Positions 60,183 through 64,000 of a DNA stretch of 64,000 nucleotides are shown here, piece by piece. Under the pieces are notes generated by a model. That model did no database searches and was not told the origin of the DNA. It was given only the letters and a program-made list of their open reading frames with translations. Numbering within the stretch: the first letter of the stretch is position 1; each line of letters opens with the position of its first letter. This stretch comes from Agrobacterium larrymoorei (GTDB lineage: Bacteria > Pseudomonadota > Alphaproteobacteria > Rhizobiales > Rhizobiaceae). Both the position numbers and the translations under genes were made by a program. The DNA lies in contig NZ_JAUTBL010000001.1 of NCBI RefSeq assembly GCF_030819275.1, forward strand, positions 806,001-870,000, given 5' to 3'.

Positions 60183-60723
60183 GACCGGCCAAATCTACAT
60201 GGCGCGCCATTCCTGTCAACGGCGCAACACCATCGCAAAAGCGTGGCGGACCAACTTGCAATGAAAAAGGATTTCCATTGATCATTTGCAGACCGGCGCG
60301 CGACGCTGAAGCTCAAATGTCTGTACGAACGTCCCTTAGAGTGAATTTACCGCGCCCGCTCGACACGATGATCTTGGGCGGGACAGCACTGGAGTTTCTT
60401 CGTCAAATTCTGGCATTCGAGGAGTGCACCGAGGTGGGTTTCTTCATTTTAAGTCACAAGAATTCTCATTCAGCCGATGTGTAATGTTATACCATTTATG
60501 ATAAAGTCATTGCGACGGCAAGCTCGAAGTTCGCCACGTTGGAAAAAGGAATCGACGCCAGGTGTGGATGGAGCCGGTTTCGACTATTGACGCTTCCGCA
60601 TACCGTCATGGGCTTTCAAGACTGCCCATGAGCCGGTAAGCGCCAGCACCACTAAGCCCAACGTCCGTCGACAGGCTCCATTCCTTTTCCATCAACGAGG
60701 CGGGGTTGCCGCTGTGACATCAG
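60183..60723. other. Region between the riboswitch and the TonB receptor gene
   Basis: 540 bases that should hold the promoter of the riboswitch operon. A short plus-strand frame (60278-60484, 68 residues) has no recognised family and runs against all neighbours. The sequence from 60480 to 60499, TGTAATGTTATACCATTTAT, resembles the rhizobial Zur-box type palindrome in its first 12 bases. No terminator for the TonB gene was clear. Confidence 0.4.
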
Positions 60724-63549
60724 TCAGAATTTTGCGGTCAGGTTGAGCCGGAACGTTCGACCCGGTGAAGGCATCAGTCCGAGCGTCAGCGTATCCATGT
60801 AGTAGGTGTCCGCAACATTATCGATGGCGGCGTCGATCTTAAGGTTGTCGTTGACCTTATAGCTCGCGAAAAGGTCAACCACAGTGTAAGGTTTCCACTC
60901 CACATGGGTCAGGCTTCCACCTGTGGAGTTTGATACCCCCAAAGCGGTCGTGGGACGGTTGCCGATGTAATTCAACCTGCCGCCGAAGGTAAGAGTCTCG
61001 TCCAGAGCGCGCATGCCAAGAGTGAGCGAGAGGCTGTCTTTCGGCGGAAGCTGGTTGATGACATAACTATTGGCAACGCCGCCGCTTGAGCAAAGGGCTG
61101 TGTACGACGTCCCAGAAACCTGTCCGGGACGAGAGCAGAACTCTGTTCGTAGGTAACGGGTGTAGGACAGGTCGCCAAAAAAGTCGCCCGCGTCGTAGGA
61201 TGCTGCCAGCTCAACACCCTCCAACTTGGCATAATCGATATTGACGATGTAGGCTCTCCCTTGATTGAGAGATCTGGTGAGATAGTTGTCCACCCGATTA
61301 TGGAAATAGCTGGCCTTCAGTTTGAGTTCGTCTCCTGCGGTGAAGATGCTATCGCTCATCACATTAGATCCAAACTCCCATGTCCGAGCGTGCTCAGGCC
61401 GCAGGGGATTGGCTTGGCCCGGTGGAAAATCGCCGCCGTAGAACGAAAATCCTCGTGTGGTCTCGAAAAGGCTGGGCATACGCAGAGCTTCGGCATACTT
61501 CGAGTAGAACTGGATACCGTCCCAGGGTTCCACCATAACGCTGCCCATGGGAGCAAAGCCGCTATCTTCATAGGATTGATAGACGCCGGAGTTCGAGGTG
61601 GTCACGGCGGGAAGATTGGTCGAGCCGGGATGGGCTCGACGATATGCGGCCCGTTCAGCCGAGGAATTGAAGCTCAGCACCTGGCCATTGTAGCTCAATG
61701 GATAGGTGGTCGTTTCCCATGGGCGAGTGTCTCTCGATTTGAATTCTGAATATCTGAGAGAACCGTTCAACGTCAGCCATTGCGTCGGCTTCCATTCACC
61801 GGAGGTGAAGATGCTTGCTTCACTCCGGTTTCCCTCTCGCGCATTCGGTAGATTTGCTCCTTCGCCTGGCTCGATAAGCTCGTGCGTGAAGGAGCCTCCG
61901 TAGTTGAACGACAGGTCGCCCCAAGCGGTGTCGAAACGTGACGTATTCTCCGCATTGATGCCCCAGCGCCGGTTCGCAGCACCATAGTAGTTGTCAAAAG
62001 TGGGATCAGCCGGCGTGCCGACAGCGGGCCAATACCATTGCATAGGCGTTGTGAGATCGGCGTTCGTCATCCATGCAGACAGTTTGACGTTCACGAGATC
62101 TGAATCCTCAGGATTCCAGCCATATTTGGCTGTATACGTATCCATCTCTACCTGGCTCAACGTGGCTTGATAGGCCCCATAATCTCCTGAATATACGATC
62201 TGGGACGGCATGATCTCTCCATATCGGCTTTCATAATGAATGTAGCCGAGATCGATCTTCTGATCGTAGGGTAACCGAACGGTGGTTTTTAAGAGGGTCG
62301 AGGTATTGCTCTGCGACGTGTTGAGAACCTCTTCCCCCGCACGGAACCGGTTCAGGCCGGAGAACCCGACCCCAGTCCAACCGGACCGGGGGAGACTGCA
62401 AGTCAACTGTTCTGTGACCCTGCCACAATCAGGAAACAGAACTGGACTGGGCACATCGCCCTTCGTGCCGGCGTGGTAATTACCGTTCTGGCGACGGGCA
62501 AAGCCAGCGACGATATCGAGGTTTTCAGATCGATATGCAGCGGCAACACTGCCGTTGCCGCCGGTTGGCTCCAAAAACCCAGGCCTGTCCATACCGTCTG
62601 ATCCCCCAAACGAGCCGGGCAACGATGCGCTTGGATAAGCCTGCTGGCCGTATAACCCGCCTGTCGTGTAGAGTGGCGGAATGGATGAGCTGTTGGAGTT
62701 GAATCCCCCCTTGAAGCGTACACCGAAGCTTTTATCGGGAAGGAGAATGTCGTCGGGCGTGATCGTATTCATTCGAACGACGCCACCGATCACACCTGCT
62801 CCATCCGCGCTGCTGTTCGGACCCTTCTCCACCATGACACTGCCAATGAAGTCCGGATCTATGAAAGAGCGCCCCGCGACGCCTGCATATCCCCGATAGA
62901 CGGTGGTTTCCTGTTGCGCACCGTCCACGACCACTGGGACGCGCCCCTGCCCTTGCATACCGCGTATGTTTACGTCCAGCGCAGCACCATTGCGGTTATC
63001 GCCATTGAGCACACCTGGTGTTCCGGAAAGCATGTCGCCCACAGAGGTGCCGCGAAACCGTTCGATCTTCTCCCCAGAAATATAGGTGCTGGATCCGGCT
63101 GTCCGATAAGGATCGTCCGCCAGGGTTCTGGATCCTTTGATCACGATGGGGCGAAGAACTGTCGCACCCTCGGCGGACGAGGCACCACTGTCGACGTGAG
63201 CGCTAATGATGACGGTACGAGGATCCAGGAAACGGTAGGTCAGGTTCGATCCTGCAAGGATTTCGGCAAGCGCCCTCTCAGCAGTGAGAGTGGAGTGTAT
63301 CCCGAGGGTCCGATGATCGCGCACCGCTGCCGCATCGACAGAGATTTGAAGCCCAGATTGCTGGCCAAACAGGGTCAGGGCGCTCGCCAGTGGCTGTGGA
63401 GCAATCGCAAACGCCTTCCGCGCGTCAGCCATCTCCTGCGCCCTGGCGTGCCCGGTCATCGCCACAAGAGCACCATTGAGCGCGGTTGCCATCAGCAACG
63501 CCGTTGTCCAGATCGCGCGAATTGTCCTGTTGTTTCTCTTCTCAGCCAT
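60724..63549 (-). CDS. TonB-dependent receptor with N-terminal STN signalling domain
   Basis: A 941-residue outer-membrane receptor. Signal peptide to about residue 38 (GHARAQ), STN domain at about 45-105 (FAIAPQPLASALTLFGQQSGLQISVD), plug domain with IRGMQGQGRVPVVVDGAQQ and GSVMVEKGPNSS, and a 22-strand barrel ending in NLTAKF. The STN domain passes substrate binding to a FecR anti-sigma factor, and a FecR gene lies just upstream. The barrel has haem-receptor-like boxes (YAEALRMPSLFE and NPLRPEHARTWEFG) but no histidine between them. Start ATG 63549; the longer frame to 63630 lacks a signal peptide at its N-terminus. Confidence 0.93.
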   Translation of the reverse strand: MAEKRNNRTIRAIWTTALLMATALNGALVAMTGHARAQEMADARKAFAIAPQPLASALTLFGQQSGLQISVDAAAVRDHRTLGIHSTLTAERALAEILAGSNLTYRFLDPRTVIISAHVDSGASSAEGATVLRPIVIKGSRTLADDPYRTAGSSTYISGEKIERFRGTSVGDMLSGTPGVLNGDNRNGAALDVNIRGMQGQGRVPVVVDGAQQETTVYRGYAGVAGRSFIDPDFIGSVMVEKGPNSSADGAGVIGGVVRMNTITPDDILLPDKSFGVRFKGGFNSNSSSIPPLYTTGGLYGQQAYPSASLPGSFGGSDGMDRPGFLEPTGGNGSVAAAYRSENLDIVAGFARRQNGNYHAGTKGDVPSPVLFPDCGRVTEQLTCSLPRSGWTGVGFSGLNRFRAGEEVLNTSQSNTSTLLKTTVRLPYDQKIDLGYIHYESRYGEIMPSQIVYSGDYGAYQATLSQVEMDTYTAKYGWNPEDSDLVNVKLSAWMTNADLTTPMQWYWPAVGTPADPTFDNYYGAANRRWGINAENTSRFDTAWGDLSFNYGGSFTHELIEPGEGANLPNAREGNRSEASIFTSGEWKPTQWLTLNGSLRYSEFKSRDTRPWETTTYPLSYNGQVLSFNSSAERAAYRRAHPGSTNLPAVTTSNSGVYQSYEDSGFAPMGSVMVEPWDGIQFYSKYAEALRMPSLFETTRGFSFYGGDFPPGQANPLRPEHARTWEFGSNVMSDSIFTAGDELKLKASYFHNRVDNYLTRSLNQGRAYIVNIDYAKLEGVELAASYDAGDFFGDLSYTRYLRTEFCSRPGQVSGTSYTALCSSGGVANSYVINQLPPKDSLSLTLGMRALDETLTFGGRLNYIGNRPTTALGVSNSTGGSLTHVEWKPYTVVDLFASYKVNDNLKIDAAIDNVADTYYMDTLTLGLMPSPGRTFRLNLTAKF

Positions 63550-63703
63550 TTTTTGAACGCCCCTAATGCACTTCCGAGGGAAAGCGGACGGCAGCGCCGT
63601 CGACCTCCTGAACAAGAAACGGATGGGCATTCGGAATTTTCAGGAAAAAATGCAGTGCGGGGAAAACAACCAGGTGGAAGAGCTTGAATTCGGGCGCAAA
63701 CTC
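63550..63703. other. Spacer between fecR and the TonB receptor gene
   Basis: 154 bases with no gene. In Fec-type loci the sigma factor (FecI) acts on a promoter in this position; no sigma consensus could be picked out by eye. Confidence 0.35.
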
Positions 63704-64000
63704 CTATCGAGCGGAGACGACGGCGAGCCACGATCCCGCGGTATAGATGTTCGCTCCCTGCGACTGCGCCACGGCGCGAAGCGCCGTGATGGGGTCGGCA
63801 AGATCGTAGACCCCGGTCACTCGCTTGTCGCGTAGGCCAGGTGCCGCGACGATGATACGGCCACGGTAATACCGGTTCAGCGCATCGATAACATCACCGA
63901 CAGCAACGTCCTCGACCATCAGCGTGCCGTTGCGCCATCCGCCGACCGCAGAAGTCGAGGTCGTGCCGCGCTCGATCGTACCTTTCCAGTCGACGCGCTG
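63704..64000 (-). CDS. FecR-family anti-sigma regulator (5' part outside window)
   Basis: The frame is open to the window edge (98 residues visible). The C-terminal FecR pattern is clear: GGWRNGTLMVEDVAVGDVIDALNRYYRGRI split around the conserved W and L-x-x-V motifs, VTGVYDLADPITALRAVAQ and the final strand WLAVV. FecR spans the inner membrane and links the STN domain of the receptor to an ECF sigma factor. The fecI gene would be further to the right, outside the window. Confidence 0.88.
   Translation of the reverse strand, partial: QRVDWKGTIERGTTSTSAVGGWRNGTLMVEDVAVGDVIDALNRYYRGRIIVAAPGLRDKRVTGVYDLADPITALRAVAQSQGANIYTAGSWLAVVSAR

Noticed and set aside
60278..60484. 68-residue plus-strand frame between riboswitch and TonB gene
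   Set aside because: No family, no convincing ribosome site, orientation against all neighbours; kept only as a remark on the intergenic region.

Overview
The window looks like chromosomal DNA of an alphaproteobacterium of the Rhizobiaceae, most like Agrobacterium/Rhizobium. This rests on gene content (katG-type catalase-peroxidase, HdaA, DUF2125 and DUF3108 proteins, a small Omp25/31-type porin-like protein, an arginase/ornithine cyclodeaminase pair with an Lrp-type regulator), on GC-rich third codon positions, on rhizobial intergenic repeats, and on a CTTGCA/CTATAT-type promoter before a tRNA. All assignments are from reading the sequence; no database search was run.

Layout. 1-5.9 kb: end of a TRAP solute-binding protein gene, katG on the minus strand, and a polar amino acid ABC transporter (binding protein, permease, ATPase). 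6.2-11.3 kb: a TetR-controlled RND efflux operon without an outer-membrane channel gene. 11.3-16.1 kb: a ChaC-like cyclotransferase, a DUF2125 protein, a large unrecognised membrane protein and three overlapping genes for small membrane-anchored proteins of unknown role. 16.2-25 kb: tyrC-hisC, a methyltransferase, gloB, a frameshifted DUF985 cupin gene, a DUF3108 protein, rpmB, a queuosine-precursor transporter whose start region folds like a preQ1-I riboswitch, a FUSC-like protein and aspS. 25.3-37.6 kb: rnd, a membrane class III nucleotide cyclase, a phytase-like exported protein, ppk-ppx, hdaA with an AI-2E family permease, purMN and a vapBC toxin-antitoxin pair with a clear operator. 37.6-49.1 kb: a Nudix hydrolase, a molybdopterin oxidoreductase, rlmJ, a UPF0104 membrane protein, RNase T2, a GST, an Omp25-like protein and the chain SDR-uvrC / pgsA-moaD-moaE. 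49.2-55.3 kb: a Zn/Cd/Pb-type P1B ATPase behind a MerR-type 19-bp-spacer promoter, an EamA transporter, arcB-arcA with a divergent Lrp regulator, and tRNA-Gln(CTG).

The last 8.7 kb, directly after tRNA-Gln, looks accessory. It starts with a decayed IS6-family transposase. It then carries, all on the minus strand, a FecR fragment, a TonB-dependent receptor with an N-terminal signalling (STN) domain, a cobalamin riboswitch, a protein joining a CbiX-like domain to a thioredoxin-like [2Fe-2S] domain, and a peptide/nickel-type binding protein with two permeases but no ATPase gene. The simplest reading is a B12-repressed uptake system for cobalt, another transition metal or a metal complex, paired with a surface-signalling receptor. 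The CbiX-like domain has lost the histidines expected of a chelatase, so its role is open. This locus is the best candidate here for an undescribed system.

Other points worth a second look are the preQ1-like element, the single-base frameshift in the cupin gene, the atypical cyclase active site, and the hairpins that split the amino acid transporter operon.
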